Assembly (NCBI GenBank): GCA_963514095.1
Contig: OY741277.1
Location: 11,186,137 to 11,250,136 of the forward strand
DNA from: Eutrigla gurnardus
Lineage: Eukaryota > Chordata > Actinopteri > Perciformes > Triglidae
Direction: 5' to 3'
Length of the DNA stretch: 64,000 nt
Shown: positions 39,907-51,831 of the stretch, piece after piece
Numbering within the stretch: the first letter of the stretch is position 1
Layout: every line of letters starts with the position of its first letter
Made by a program: the position numbers and the translations under genes
The notes under the pieces: generated by a model
Told to the model about the DNA's origin: nothing
The model's database searches: none
What the model saw: only the letters and a program-made list of their open reading frames with translations

Positions 39907-42897
39907 CAGATAAGTCAGTTTCCAATTGCATGGTGCAGTTTTAGTGTCACTGTCTCTCTATACGCCCAGCTTTCCAGCCACCCACAAAAATCATCGCATA
40001 TAAAAGTTTTACTGCAGCCCAGAGGTAAATTAGAAACCGTTGGTGATATTAAGAGCTGTATCCATCATTTGTAATGCTTGCCGTTTTGCTAAATCTGCAC
40101 ATTTATTTTTAATTTCTAGGAATTCCAAATAAATACGATTCCTTGAAGTTGGGAGTTGAATCCGGATCGTGCCTTAAAATGCTTGTAAACTCAACTAAAT
40201 GTAACCATCACAAAGGAACAATGGTCTATTGACAGCGACCGCACTGTAAGTATCATAATAGATCTTTATTTGACAGATTTTTATTTTGTTTCCAAACGTA
40301 TAAATGATCTTTTATTTCATCAGATGGGCTTCTTTAATTCTTTTAAATATTGAAAAATGATTGGTCAAATACAGTTCAAAGGAAATACGTTCAGCATCAT
40401 TGCTGTTACTGGCCGATGGATTGCCGTTTTCGTTTACCGTTGCCATTGAATTGAATCTCTCACCGTTTCCAGCCAACAGAAATAAGCCACAATCGTGGAC
40501 TGCAGAAGAAAGAGTAAAAACGCTACGGCCTAAAGACAACTTAGTACACTGATGAACATAGTTTTCTAAATCTTTCCTTTTGTTTTGTATTAAATAATTG
40601 GTGCATAAACATCTTATTATAATTCAGCAGCATTACACGGATACACGGGCTGCCTTCACCTGCAGCACACATGCATATGTATTTAAGTAGCGCTGCAGAT
40701 GCTCAACTGCATTTCGAGGTCATTAAAGGTGACTTCTAGCCGATACACAGGAGGTAATAGCACCACGATTATTGAAAACGCTGAAATCGTGCAGGTTTCC
40801 TGCTGTTGGTTGAATCGAGGCACCTGACAGTTGCACTGATCAGCAGAAGCAGAGAGGCCTGCACAGGATATAGGCATCAATCAAGCAGACAGCGGAGGGA
40901 TTTCAGCAGCCCTTTGCTCACCTCAACCCTCCATCCTCAGCCCTGTACATCTCATTTACAGATGTAGCCATCAGGAGCGTCCCATGTTTTTTACCGTATT
41001 TATCAAAGGCACCAGTATGTGACTGTGCTCTCCAGCTTGTCCATGCCAAACTTCTGGTGCTCCAGCCCAGAGCAGTTTCTTTTTTTTTTTAAATCAAAAT
41101 TTGTCAGGATATATGTGCAGGCCAGAGGAATAACTTGGCTTCCGATCAAAAGATACAGAGTAGAAATGTCCCACAGTGTGTGGCTCTATACCTGACAACG
41201 CAGTAGGATGGAAGAATAGATTTGTGCAACAATAATCTCACTTTTTTTCTGAGCAACAAAGCGATTCAAAGGGTCTCACTAGAAGAGAAAAATATGTATT
41301 GTCTTTTAGGCTCACTGGGGAAACAATGTGTCACTGTCAAAAGAAAAGATGTATTTGGTGTGTTTTGAATTACTCATAAACATGAGGTAAGGATGAAGTG
41401 TGAACTCATTTATGAGTTAAAAAAAAACTTAAGCTTAATAAACCATTAAATGAATTAGCTGGTAAATGTCTTGTCACAAAGATATGAGTTTTTAATACTT
41501 TTTGATCTCACTGTCACCGTTTTCTGCAATATATATAAAGAAGAAATCATGTATCCTTCAGCTGTATAAAACACAGTTTCTTTTTGAATTGTGCGCACAA
41601 AGTGGTCGTGCCGTCATATTAGTATTCCACTGAATATGTAACCTGCTGCAACAGTTTAGCCCTCCTCTGCGCAGTAGGCATCACCAAAAAGACTGTTTGT
41701 TTTGAAACAGTTATACTGTACACACACATAATAAGAGGAAATGAGCGTATACTTTCTCACTTTCACCCTCTCCCACACTGGAATAAGCATAATTGAAGCA
41801 TCTGGTCCAAGCAGAGCTGACAGCTGTGATGAACCTCAATGACCACAAAAACATACAAAGAGAGCACTCAGGACACAAGGTCTCATTTTACCTTCACAAT
41901 CGTTTCCTCTCTGTAATCACCAGCATTGACTCTGCCCTTTAGCCCACTTAAACACACTGTATAGCCACTTTTCCAGGGAAAATTAAATTCTCTCAGGTTC
42001 TTCCAATCAGAGTTAACCATTAACAGCCTGGGGTCCTTATGTGATATTCTGTATTTTGAAAACTGACAATTAATATGCTCTACAAATTAGTATTGTATGT
42101 GTGTGTGAGTGCATGTCAATGAGCCTCACCGCTGACCTGGATGACACATTCCTTCATTATGATAAACGGGCAGTTTATTTTGAGTCAATCCCACGAGGGC
42201 ACCAAATGTGTATTAATCCGCCGCTGAAAACAGTCCCAAACAAGTCGCTCCTTACTCCTGTTTGAGCAGCGTATACTAAAAACTATTGTGACCAGCTGTT
42301 TTATGAATTTACTGCGCCATTCAAAAAAAAATGAAACTATATATTTGTCAGCTGAACCCAGCGGGAGGATTATTTTATGTGATACGGTATATGAAAGTTA
42401 TAATGAATGTACGGTACATTTTCACTGATTTTGGCTAAACCACATATAAGTCAAAACTTAAAAATCGCCACTCTCCTTATTTGCGATTGGTGAAGACTTG
42501 CAGGGAAACTGATCGAGGGATGATCAAGAGATAATGACTTTCACCTGGCTTCACCGAAACAGGACACTCCAGAGAATAGTCACCCGTTACTGAGCTAACG
42601 GGAAACTGTGTGCGCCCGAGGTCAAGTAAGATGGACTTCGTCAAAGGGACTATAGTTGAAGGTTCTGACATGATAATGTTTCCAAGTTGTTTTCTACCCA
42701 GCATGCATTTACAGGTCAGTCATGCGTCTGCAGCAGTGAGTTGACAGCAGCAGATAGTATTACACAGCTCCTACTGACAGCTCTGACCTCCACCCGGCTG
42801 ATCGATGAATCCCGGGCTCGGGGAGAGAGGAAAAAGTGAAACCAAATGAGAGGGACGAAGGGAATAAAAACGACTCGGGGAGGAACTAACTGAAGCT

Positions 42898-42936
42898 AGA
42901 GAGAGAGAGGGAGAGAGAGGGAGAGAGAGAGAGAGA
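42898..42936. repeat. (GA)n run
   Basis: GA repeat with regular GGG interruptions every 10 bases at its left side. Confidence 0.9.
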
Positions 42937-42952
42937 AACTGATTCGAGGCTA

Positions 42953-43134
42953 GTTATCTCCCAAACGAGGGTGTCTGGGTTTCAGACGCTGAGGACGTCT
43001 AGGCTTTCACTCACCAAGGTTCAGAGGGGAGGCAGGAGGGAGGGGGAGACGCACACTGCTGAGACTCAGGTTATCCCCCAGCTAAAGGGTCTCTGGGTTT
43101 AGACACTGAGGAGGGTATTAGCTTTCACACACTG
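42953..43134. repeat. Diverged tandem duplication, 117-bp period
   Basis: A block starting GTTATCTCCCA at 42953 recurs as GTTATCCCCCA at 43070. Both share TCTGGGTTT, AGAC.CTGAGGA and GCTTTCAC.CAC in the same order over about 65 bp. It sits just right of a GA-rich run. Confidence 0.7.
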
Positions 43135-44296
43135 CTGGGGTAACGGGGGAGTCTGCCAGATGTCAGCTCCTTACCCATAAATCCTACTAAATGGGCAGCG
43201 GCTAGGTTTAGAGGGAGAACGTTGAGTGGACGTCACCTCTCTATCATCTCCTGCACACACTGGTGGCGTTTGTTAGAAGTCGGCGCTGCAGTCGTATACA
43301 TCGGATTTCAGTCAGCTGATAGGAATCCTTCATTATTTCTCATTAGACTGGCGACTTTCTTATGCCGTGAATGTTCTTGATTATGTCTATTTCCTGTCTT
43401 GAATCGATCAAATGTGGGGTTAAACTTCCCACTGGATGAAGTTCTCCTCGTCTGTTTCTCTATTAAAGGTGTGGATTGTGAAATGAGGAATCAGAATAAC
43501 TGTATGGATGTATTCCTGTATTGTTATGCTGTCTATTAACAAATGGCCACAGCACTTTTTTGTTGCAGTTTTTTGTCTTGTGACATCCATATTTAGTGGA
43601 ACAAATTCATTGCCAGTTTCCAATCTTGATACCTCAGATCAGTTCTGCAGCAGTTATAATTAAAATCTCCTCATATTCAGGCTGACGTCAATACATTCTT
43701 GAAATTATACACATGGTTTTGGATGCATTCATGGGTTCCTGGTCATAAATCTCCCTCACAGCATGAACACTCTTGTAAAATTCATATTTTTAAAAAAGAA
43801 GAAAAAGAAAAAACAATTGCAGTTTACCTCTGCTAACTGCGATGTGTAGTGCGTTTCAGAAAGCACCTTGAACTTTCAAGCCACCTGCTCGAGTAAATCT
43901 AAACCCCTACAGAACAATAATACGCAGTCCTTCACCCCAACCGAGGACTTTAAAAGAGGTTCTGCTTTTAATGCCCCTCAGGGCCAATCAGGTTTATAGG
44001 CACAGTCACTGATCTCAGGTCAGCTTTTAACACCAAATTGACCCTAAAGCACTGCAGTTTCCCAAAAGAAGCTTTCCCTTTGGCTTAAACTGAGCACTAA
44101 AAAGTCACTAATGTATTAAAGTTATATTAAGTTATTATTATATTGTAGTATTTATATTAATTATTTGGGTCGGACAGAGATGAACATACATTGATTTTCT
44201 TTTAGATTTCTTTGTATAATAATTAAACCACTGTTTTGTTGGCGATCTTACATTTAGGATTAATTTGTCTTTTTCTTTTGTTTCTTGTTCATTGAT

Positions 44297-45300
44297 TTAA
44301 AATGTTCGTTTGCTCACCATTTTCCTCTGGTTGCTGAGGCAGAAGGTACAGATGTGCTTTGGCTGAGCTGATTGGTCAGATCCTCGGTTGGGGGAGGAGT
44401 TCACGTGGAAGAATGGAGGTGAGGGAGCATGGCACGGCTGTCCATCATGAAGCCCCTCACCCAGGAGCAAGACGTTCCCCAGGTGACTGATGTAGCTGCT
44501 GGCCAAGCGTAGTGTCTCGATCTTGGACAGCTTCCTGATCATCAGAATCAGAAGGACAGGATGGGATTAATGAAAATACACAAGTATTCTTTCAAAAATG
44601 TACAACAATTTGGAAAGATTACGCATCATCGCAACATTTTGGCGCAACATACATAGAACATGTAGATAGGGATGCTAGATACTGAATATGTGAATGGCCA
44701 GACTAACTCTATGACATATGGAAATATCTATCTATCTATAAAATATCTATTCATAATTAAATGCAGTGTTGCCTCAATTTGATCATAAGCCTGTATAAAT
44801 GAATGTGATTATAGCTGCTTGTTGTCCAGACCAACATCAGAGACAAAAACTTATGAAGATTAGAAACGCGCCTCAGACAAAATGTCATGACTCAGTGTGA
44901 CCGGTGTTGCTCAGTACCTGTCTGCAGGCTCGGTGGGGATAAGTGTGCGCAGCGCTGTGAATGCTGTGTTGACAGAATTGGTGCGATCTCTCTCCCGCGC
45001 GTTGGCTGCGGTCCGCTGGCGACCCTCCCCAAGGGGGGGAGACCCCTGGGGGATGAGCCTGCCCATCATGGCCGCTACATCTACCCCTCCGCCCCCTCCT
45101 GCCCCGCACAGCTTCCTCTTCCTGTTCATCTTGATGTGAAAGGCAGATGGCGACGAGGACAGGCGATAGTTGGAGTTGGTGTGGTCCTCGGAGCCCGAGC
45201 CCTCGCTCCCGTTCTCGTCGTCGTCTTCGGAGAGGAGGGCGATGTCGCCGTACAGGAAGCGGCCTGCGGGAGGCGGCGTGCGCAGCATGGCGAATGTCAT
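44297..45300 (-). CDS. scx: Scleraxis, bHLH transcription factor (two coding exons)
   Basis: Class-A basic helix-loop-helix factor that pairs with E-proteins and binds CANNTG E-boxes; scleraxis specifies tendon, ligament and related connective-tissue progenitors. Exon 1 coding is 45300-44918 and exon 2 is 44534-44297; the 383-bp intron has a donor AG|gtactg and acceptor gatcag|G, splitting the codon for Arg128. The 206-residue protein has an acidic stretch (SEDDDENGSE, about 24-33), a basic NRKRK patch (59-63), a glycine run (about 66-72), the basic region with NARERDR (100-106), helix 1 TNSVNTAFTALRTL (107-120), loop IPTEPADR, helix 2 (130-154), and the C-terminal motif ICTFCLSNQRK (189-199). 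The residues TNSVNT, PADR and SSYISHLGN fit scleraxis; the paralog paraxis/TCF15 has TQSVNT, PVDR and SSYIAHLAN. The start is ATG at 45300 with A at -3; an in-frame GTG two codons upstream is not a eukaryotic start. The scxa/scxb paralog cannot be decided here. No polyadenylation signal was fixed; an ATTAAA lies about 325 bp past the stop (43972-43967). Confidence 0.95.
44535..44917 (-). other. scx: Intron of scx, inside the bHLH domain
   Basis: Minus-strand intron of 383 bp with donor gtactgag directly after PAD-R and acceptor preceded by a pyrimidine-rich tract ending gatgatcag. Reading through would stop at once (TAC TGA), so splicing is required to join the loop to helix 2. The phase-2 junction reconstitutes AGG (Arg128). 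No other feature is visible inside apart from a short TATC run. Confidence 0.9.
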
Positions 45301-45945
45301 CTTCACCTTAACGATGCTCTGTCAGGTACTGGTCAATCCACGGGAGAGGGTCAACGTTTAACGTTATCAGGTGTTGCTCGGCAAATCTTTTGTTGACCTT
45401 ACTGTCTAAAGGCTCCGAACCCTTCAATTGGTACTTTACCCCCCAACTCTTGTTTGACGAGATCACTTGAGCCAGGTGAGTCCGATGTAGCTCTTATAAT
45501 GCAGTTTAGCTTGGTTTAAAAGATCAGCAAGTTGATCCTTAAGTCAGTGGCCAAGAGCAACTTGACCTCAGAGCTGCTGTGTTTTTCTCTCTTGGTTTAC
45601 TTCACATCCCAAAAGGTCAGTCCTTCCTTCTGCTAATCCTTCAGAAGAAAGCCAGATTTTAAATGGCAGTTGAAGTCAAATGGTTGTTGATTTTGTCCCT
45701 TTTTTTCTTCTCTAAACTTCTTTCTTGGTCCTTTGTTTCTATATTTGTCTGTTTCAATTCCAATAGCAAAAACTACTCCCAGTCTGTGGCAGCAGTTTTA
45801 CTGTCTCTCGCTCTCTAGTGGTCTCTCTCTCTCTCTCTCTCTCTGTCTGTGTCAGCCTCTCTCCACGTCCTTCTCTCTCTGCCTCTTTGCTCCACGTGTG
45901 CCTACTGTCTGAGTGTTTCCGTCTGCCCCTGGTCTTATAGCTGGT
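45301..45945 (-). promoter_or_regulatory. scx: Probable 5' UTR and core promoter of scx
   Basis: Upstream of the scx ATG on the minus strand. A TATA-like TATAAGA (45939-45933 on the minus strand) lies in GC-rich sequence and would place transcription start near 45905-45910, giving a 5' UTR of about 600 bases. That leader would contain a GA-rich run (plus-strand CT repeat, about 45823-45846). A CACGTG E-box lies at 45893-45898. A second AT-rich TATA-like sequence (ATTATAAGAG) occurs near 45491-45500, so the start site is uncertain. No transcript evidence is available. Confidence 0.4.
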
Positions 45946-48900
45946 GGGAGGGCCGGAGGACTCCTCCGCTCCTCCCCCTGAGCGGTGAGGGTCCCTCGGC
46001 TGCTGTCTAGAAGGAGGCCACAGAGACCGGAGGCAGGAGGCAAACCATCAGCAGCAGTTTGTTTTGGCTGCACGCTGGTTTGTGTCAGAGGGAAATCCAC
46101 CCTAAACAGGACTTGCATCACTCTCGTGTGCTGGCTGGGTTACGTGACCTTTGTGATAAATATTCCTGTTAACGTGAATAATCCATTTCGTGGATGGACA
46201 CTTCAAATGGAAAAGAAACAGCGATCCAACGGAGCAAACAGGAGCAATAAGATTTCTAATTTCTAAGTCAGAGCATTTAAAAACGCAAAAGGTCCATCGC
46301 CATCCATCCGTGATGATGATGATGAGGACAAACCCACATCTGGACAGCGAGTCCACGTAATCCGTCGATCCACATCCATCGCCTAATTTATTCATTACGT
46401 TGGACTTGCACCACCACTATTACATTTCATCAGTCATTTTGAATGTAACCACAGCCCATAATAATTGTACTGTCATTATTATCAATGATTATTATTAAAT
46501 TATCTCGACTCTTGAAAGATGTTTTTGTGCTCTCTCAAATCTTTTGGCATCAATTTACTTGAAGAACAGAGAAGGCTGCATGTGAGAGGGAAGACGGGGA
46601 CTTGGGTTGGCTCAATTTAATATTTCCTTGAACTACTTTCTTGACAGCAAGAAGCTGAGAAGCTTAAGTGGTGAAGTGGGACTTTGCCATTCTCCGTGTG
46701 TCTTCTTTTCTTCCCTCTGCCTCCCCGTCTGTGCCATGTTCGTCCCTGGACGGCAGGCCGGGAGGCGGGAAGCCCACCGCAGCACCGGACGGTTCAGGCC
46801 ACTGTGTTTATTCAGCCATGGCCGAAGCCTTTTATCTGTATATGCTGTGACGCTCGAGGCTCTGCAAGTAATTTGCCCTCGAGGGATTCAGAGTTTTGGG
46901 TGGAGTGTTTTAGTGATGAAGGGGAGGCTCAGGGGTTTATAGTCGGGGAGCTGCTACTTTACTCACTTACACTCCCTTTAATAATCTGTCTTCCTCTGAA
47001 AGAGAAGAAAAAATGAGCAGAGACAGCAAAGGGAGCAAAGCCAGTGGGGGGGAGGATGACGACAAGAGTGGGAGAAAACTAATGAAAGACAGAACAGAAT
47101 GAAAGAGATCCATCTATCTGGCTGCACATACGAATAAACTATAGGTGTATGAAAGCGTGGAGGTGTACTAGCAGTTTGGAACATCACGTCCTCCCTTAAG
47201 ATTCTACTAAAGCTTTTACACAGCCTTCATCTAATCTGATTTTCCTTCTTGAAGTCTAAAGGGGTTTTATTAGCCATGATTGTGCAACTTAACTCTTATT
47301 TCCAAGGAACTGGCTGACCTCTACAATTTGTTTCCTGCTTCAACTGTGCAGCGGTTAAAGGTTGACGACCTATGTAAAACTCAAATATGAAGTCTATAAT
47401 CCTCAGAAGTGCATTATTGAAAACTCTAAACCCAACTGCCATTGCTGGTATGCCTCTTTTGTGTAGATTGGCAACCGTAAGCTGCCGCTGAAAACTAATA
47501 GCACAATGAATAATCTGTCAGACTTACACAATGTTACAGTCAGCATTCATCACTCTCTCTTTCCTCGTCTTCTGTCCATATTTCCCTCTCCTTCCCTCCT
47601 CCCGGTATCTATCTCTACCCTTCAATCACAGGCGTAGTGTTTATGCTGTGGTATTAACTGTATGAAGCGAGGCCAATGCTGGTTGCAGTGGTGGATTACA
47701 GAACATACAGGAAGTGCTTGGAGCAGTTAGGATGAAGAAACACTGAAATCCCCCCCTTAATATAACAAGAAAAACCAGAACGCATTAGGGGTTGGCAGTT
47801 CCCCTCACCCTCCTCAAGGTGCAACCAGACCAGGCAACGTTCACTGCTGCTGCACTGCTGCTTGCATAGTAGAATTATAAATCTGCAAGGGGTCACGGTC
47901 TTCCGGTCGCTGTCTACTTTTTGCACTATTAAGTTGCACATGCAAATTCACAATACATTTCCTTCTCTGGAAAACAACCACTTCTGCAAAACTCGTAGGG
48001 AATGAATGCAAGAATGCAATGGAAACTAAAGTCTTACATTTTATAGTTTGTTTTATGATTTTCCACTATTCTCCAGTTCTTATTGCACACATCCGGTCAC
48101 TGGATATCCAATGTGTTTGAAAACGGCTGCCTGGCCGTCAATCTGAACATCTGAGTCGCAGACTGCATCTACGTTACATCATGTCACTCATGAAAGAGCC
48201 ATGCCTCCATGCAACCAGGGCCCCGGGTCCTCGGCAGTGACCTTTACTGTAGATCGGATTGCCACACCTGGGCTTCACCTCAGTTAGTCACCCAGATGCA
48301 ACAGTCGGTATCACTGCTGTTACGAGTTATGTAGGTTTGGGAAATAACAAAAGGCCTAAATGAAAGTTGACCGAAAAGAACAAAATCACCCAATGAAAAC
48401 AAACTCTTCTGAGAGCCAATGCACTCCAACAGCTCATTGCTTTTGGAAGAGAGAAAAAAAAGTCATGACAACATGTGGTTTGGTACCGATTCCCTTTTGG
48501 ATCTGCTTCTCAGTAAAACAGTCGGAATATTCAAGATATGAGCCCGACTTTAAATTTTTACTTCTAACTGGCACAATCTGTGCAATTCGTAAAAATTATT
48601 TAAATTCAGCCAAAACATCCGACACATCTTCTGATGGTGTTCAACTCTGGAGTAGAGAGAGCCGAAAGACAAAAACCACAGCTGGATTCATTTGCTATGT
48701 CCTGCCTTTTGTTCCGATCCAAGAAAAGATGAGGATAAAATATATATGACATTTATCGTGATATATATTTAAGTAAAGACGAGCCTAAAACACTGACTTA
48801 CAGTAGAAAAGGATGGAAACAGCATGTAGATCCACGCCCAAATGTCTTGATTAATGACTGTCAGACTGTGTCGACTGACCGTACATACATTTGTGACTGC

Positions 48901-49589
48901 ACATTATAATCTGGAGGTGCATTTCCAAACCAGCTTCACCCACTGTGGTCCGTCATTACATGCATTAGCATGATCTTCCTCTGATTTGCATCTCCCAGGA
49001 GAGTGTGGCTGGTCTCACACAGTATCCATTTCTCTCTGAATTGTTGCCCGCGGGCCAGAAAACATTTGACTGGATATAATGTGTAGTCTTTTCATAATCG
49101 CACATGGCTGCGTTTGCCAGAAGAATGTTGTGTGAAAAGGAAAAGCTACATTACAGCACAGTTGTGGTGACATTTACATAAAACTACATTAAGTGTTGAC
49201 CTACGTCTACAACTTTTTTTTTTTTACATAATCGTCTTGAATGCCTCAAATAGAGAGCACTGGTTGTCAGATACAGGGAGAAACTAATATGAAGCTTACA
49301 TTAAATATAGACTAGACTTGAAGGTAAAATTGAGACCAGTGCATGACTGAGAAGCCGTAAAGACGTGGACTATAATTCTTCCTGCAATGGGCAGGAATAT
49401 GCATAGGTTGGTGATGAGGACACTCATTCAGCCCCTGTTAAATTGAATGTCTGCTCCAGCTGTAAATATTCTTCAGAGGCTGCACTAGAAAATTGATTTT
49501 CCATTACACATGCTTTTAACAATTCAGTACTTTTGTGATTATGAATAAAATATCTGTTTAAAATTGTAGAAAAATGTAGGTGGCAAGAG

Positions 49590-49740
49590 CACTAGAATGT
49601 TGCAGCACTCCAGTCAAAGTACCACTACTTTAAATAATTTTACTCAAGTAAAAGGAAAAAAGTACTACAAAGTAAAAAAGTAGGTCAGTTGAAATGTGAT
49701 AAAATACTACTGTTTTCACTTTAACAGTAGGCTACAAAAT
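49590..49740. repeat. AAGTA-rich interspersed repeat fragment
   Basis: TTTTACTCAAGTAAAAGGAAAAAAGTACTACAAAGTA-type sequence with repeated AAGTA/TACTTT words, familiar from dispersed teleost repeats. No ends were resolved. Confidence 0.35.
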
Positions 49741-50224
49741 AGATATAAATAAGTGGAACAATATCAGCAACAAGACCTCTTTGGTCCAGACTGACAGACT
49801 CACAGGCACTCAATTTTTACACACGTTGCTACGCATTTGTTGTAGACGTTCTCAACAGCAGCTAAGGTTTTTGTACTCAACTGTACCTGAAGGCACCGCG
49901 GAGTCCTCCACGATCTGCTCCAGGGTCCAACAGAACCAATCAAGTCGGCCTCTCTGGTCCCAGTATGGCGAGTCCACTCGGCCTCTCTGGTTCCAGTGTG
50001 AACAAACTCAACTAACAGAAAGTCCACACGCCACTGAAGGTACATTCCCATGTAATTTCATCCACCAGGAGATTCTTAGCATATGAGCATCACATGCTAG
50101 CTAAGACCCAACGCAGCTACAAACATGGTGGGTGTGATTCATTAAGCCAGTCATTAATTAAGGTTGATAATTAAGGTAGACTTTTTTAGACTTCGAGGTA
50201 CAATGATGCTAGCTCTAACAACAT

Positions 50225-50460
50225 CCCATATGTGGTCCTTAATTTGAGTGTACTTGAAGTAGCCGCGGCCCGTGAACGCAGTGTCCGCCGTTGAAAATAA
50301 GGGGTCATTTCCGGAGCGTCACATCTCTGGACGCGGAGCTGCGCCCTCGTGTGGCTGCAGACGCACCTGCAGCTTATTCTTTTGTGGGTGTTAATGGCGG
50401 TTGCTAAACGAGTTTAACGGTACATTACCGCCACCTGCTGGATTGGAGTATGATCAGTAG
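50225..50460. repeat. Possible interspersed repeat with CpG-rich core
   Basis: GCGGAGCTGCGCCCTCGTGTGGCTGCAGAC and CCGCCACCTGCTGGATTGGAGT-like phrases recur in fish repeats. CpG content is locally high. It may alternatively be a short CpG island; no gene is seen. Confidence 0.3.
50428..50441 (-). promoter_or_regulatory. CTCF-like motif (-), right of scx
   Basis: On the minus strand, CCAGCAGGTGGCGG. It lies inside or at the end of an apparent interspersed repeat (about 50225-50460), which lowers confidence that it is a constrained site, although CTCF sites are often spread by repeats. Confidence 0.3.
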
Positions 50461-51809
50461 ATTGGCAGGTAAAAATGAATAAATAAATAAGTATTGCTTT
50501 TTTTATTAAATAAATAAATACAAAATAAGATGATTTCGGATTTTCCATGATGTCTTTCCTAGCATACATTTGTTTCCCCTCATTTAGTCCTGATGCAGCT
50601 TCTTCTCTGCTGCAACGCCTGATTTATCTCCTTTCTTTTATTTCATTCTCACACACTTTATCAGGACTGTTTAGTTTTGAGAGGCATCTTGTCACACTTT
50701 TTGCTTTCAATTTCTCAGTCTTGGTACATCACAGTCACTGATTTTCCATATTAAATTATAACACTAAATTATATTGCACAAACATATACTCTTGAGATTG
50801 TACAAACATACTGATTATAGCTGCTTTGAAATAAGTTGCCCAACACGGGTAAAAAGAGTAAATCAGTACATTGGAATGTAGATTCAGTAACTCCTCTGTT
50901 GGTCCAGAGGGTCTGCTTTCATTCGTACCAGGTTTTAAATGACAATTACACATTAGACTCCCAGTCTCCCTCTCTACTTTGTTCCTTTTCACAATGACGA
51001 TCACACGGTTCCTGAGAATAATCATCACATATGTGAATTTTTAAGTTGAGCGGTGTTCTCCTTTAAGGACACAGCAGCAGTGGCGGCAGCAGCACAGTAG
51101 TAGAGCACCATCTGATAGTCATTACCCCCCTCCTCCCCTTTCTCCTCCGCTTTTCCTCCCGCTTGATACTCTTCTCTCAGCTCAGACGTATTATTCATTA
51201 GTCTGATGAAAAACACCCACCAACTTAGCCGGGCCCAACCTCGCTCACATACACACTGACACCAAGACACATATACACTTACACACACACAGAGTCCCAA
51301 CCCAGCTGAACCGCTCTGGTGCGGGTCAGGGACCTGTCAAAACTCGGAAGCAGGTCTGGACCCGATACGGTACCACAGAGCAGGCGTCTGGAGGGGAGAG
51401 AGACTCAAGGGACCTGGGCTATTTATCGTCGTCCTTGGACAGTCGTTTCTAGCCTCTTGTTGAAAGTGATAGAAGGAAGGGAGAGTGGAAGAGTTTCTGG
51501 AGTTGGTGTGGTGCCACTGAGCAGACATCTGGAGAGGGTCACTACCAAAAGTGATTTTCTGAAAGAAGGACAGCAGGAAGAAGAATAGGAAAAGGAAGAA
51601 AATAAGGTGGAAAGCGGGAGGGAAAAGGAGATGAAGGCAGTGGCTGTGAGACGGAGGGAGAAAAGTAGGATGGAAAGGAAGGAAATGAGGGAGGTGGGGG
51701 GGCGAAGGGGAGAGAGTTGGCGGCGGCCTGCCAACGCTCCAGACTGCATGGTGTATTGCATGGGGAAAATGGTCGGAAGTGCTCGCCCCCCCAACTTGCA
51801 CCCCAGCCG

Positions 51810-51831
51810 CCACCACCACCACCACCACCAG
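51810..51831 (+). repeat. (CAC)n trinucleotide run
   Basis: Seven to eight CAC/ACC copies in a C-rich patch. Reads as His or Pro runs in chance frames only. Confidence 0.9.

Larger units (their letters stand above)
39903..44296. other. scx: Non-coding, downstream of scx
   Basis: Includes whatever 3' UTR scx has (immediately left of 44297 on the minus strand), and the 42953-43134 duplication. AATAAA on the minus strand first appears near 42174-42179, 2.1 kb past the stop. No other gene is seen. Confidence 0.55.

Noticed and set aside
44887..45396. 169-codon plus-strand frame
   Set aside because: It is antisense to scx exon 1 and open only because of that exon's GC-rich codon use.
48360..48749. 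129-codon plus-strand frame
   Set aside because: Begins with ATG-like alternatives in AT-rich DNA and resembles no protein; no exon signals at either side.
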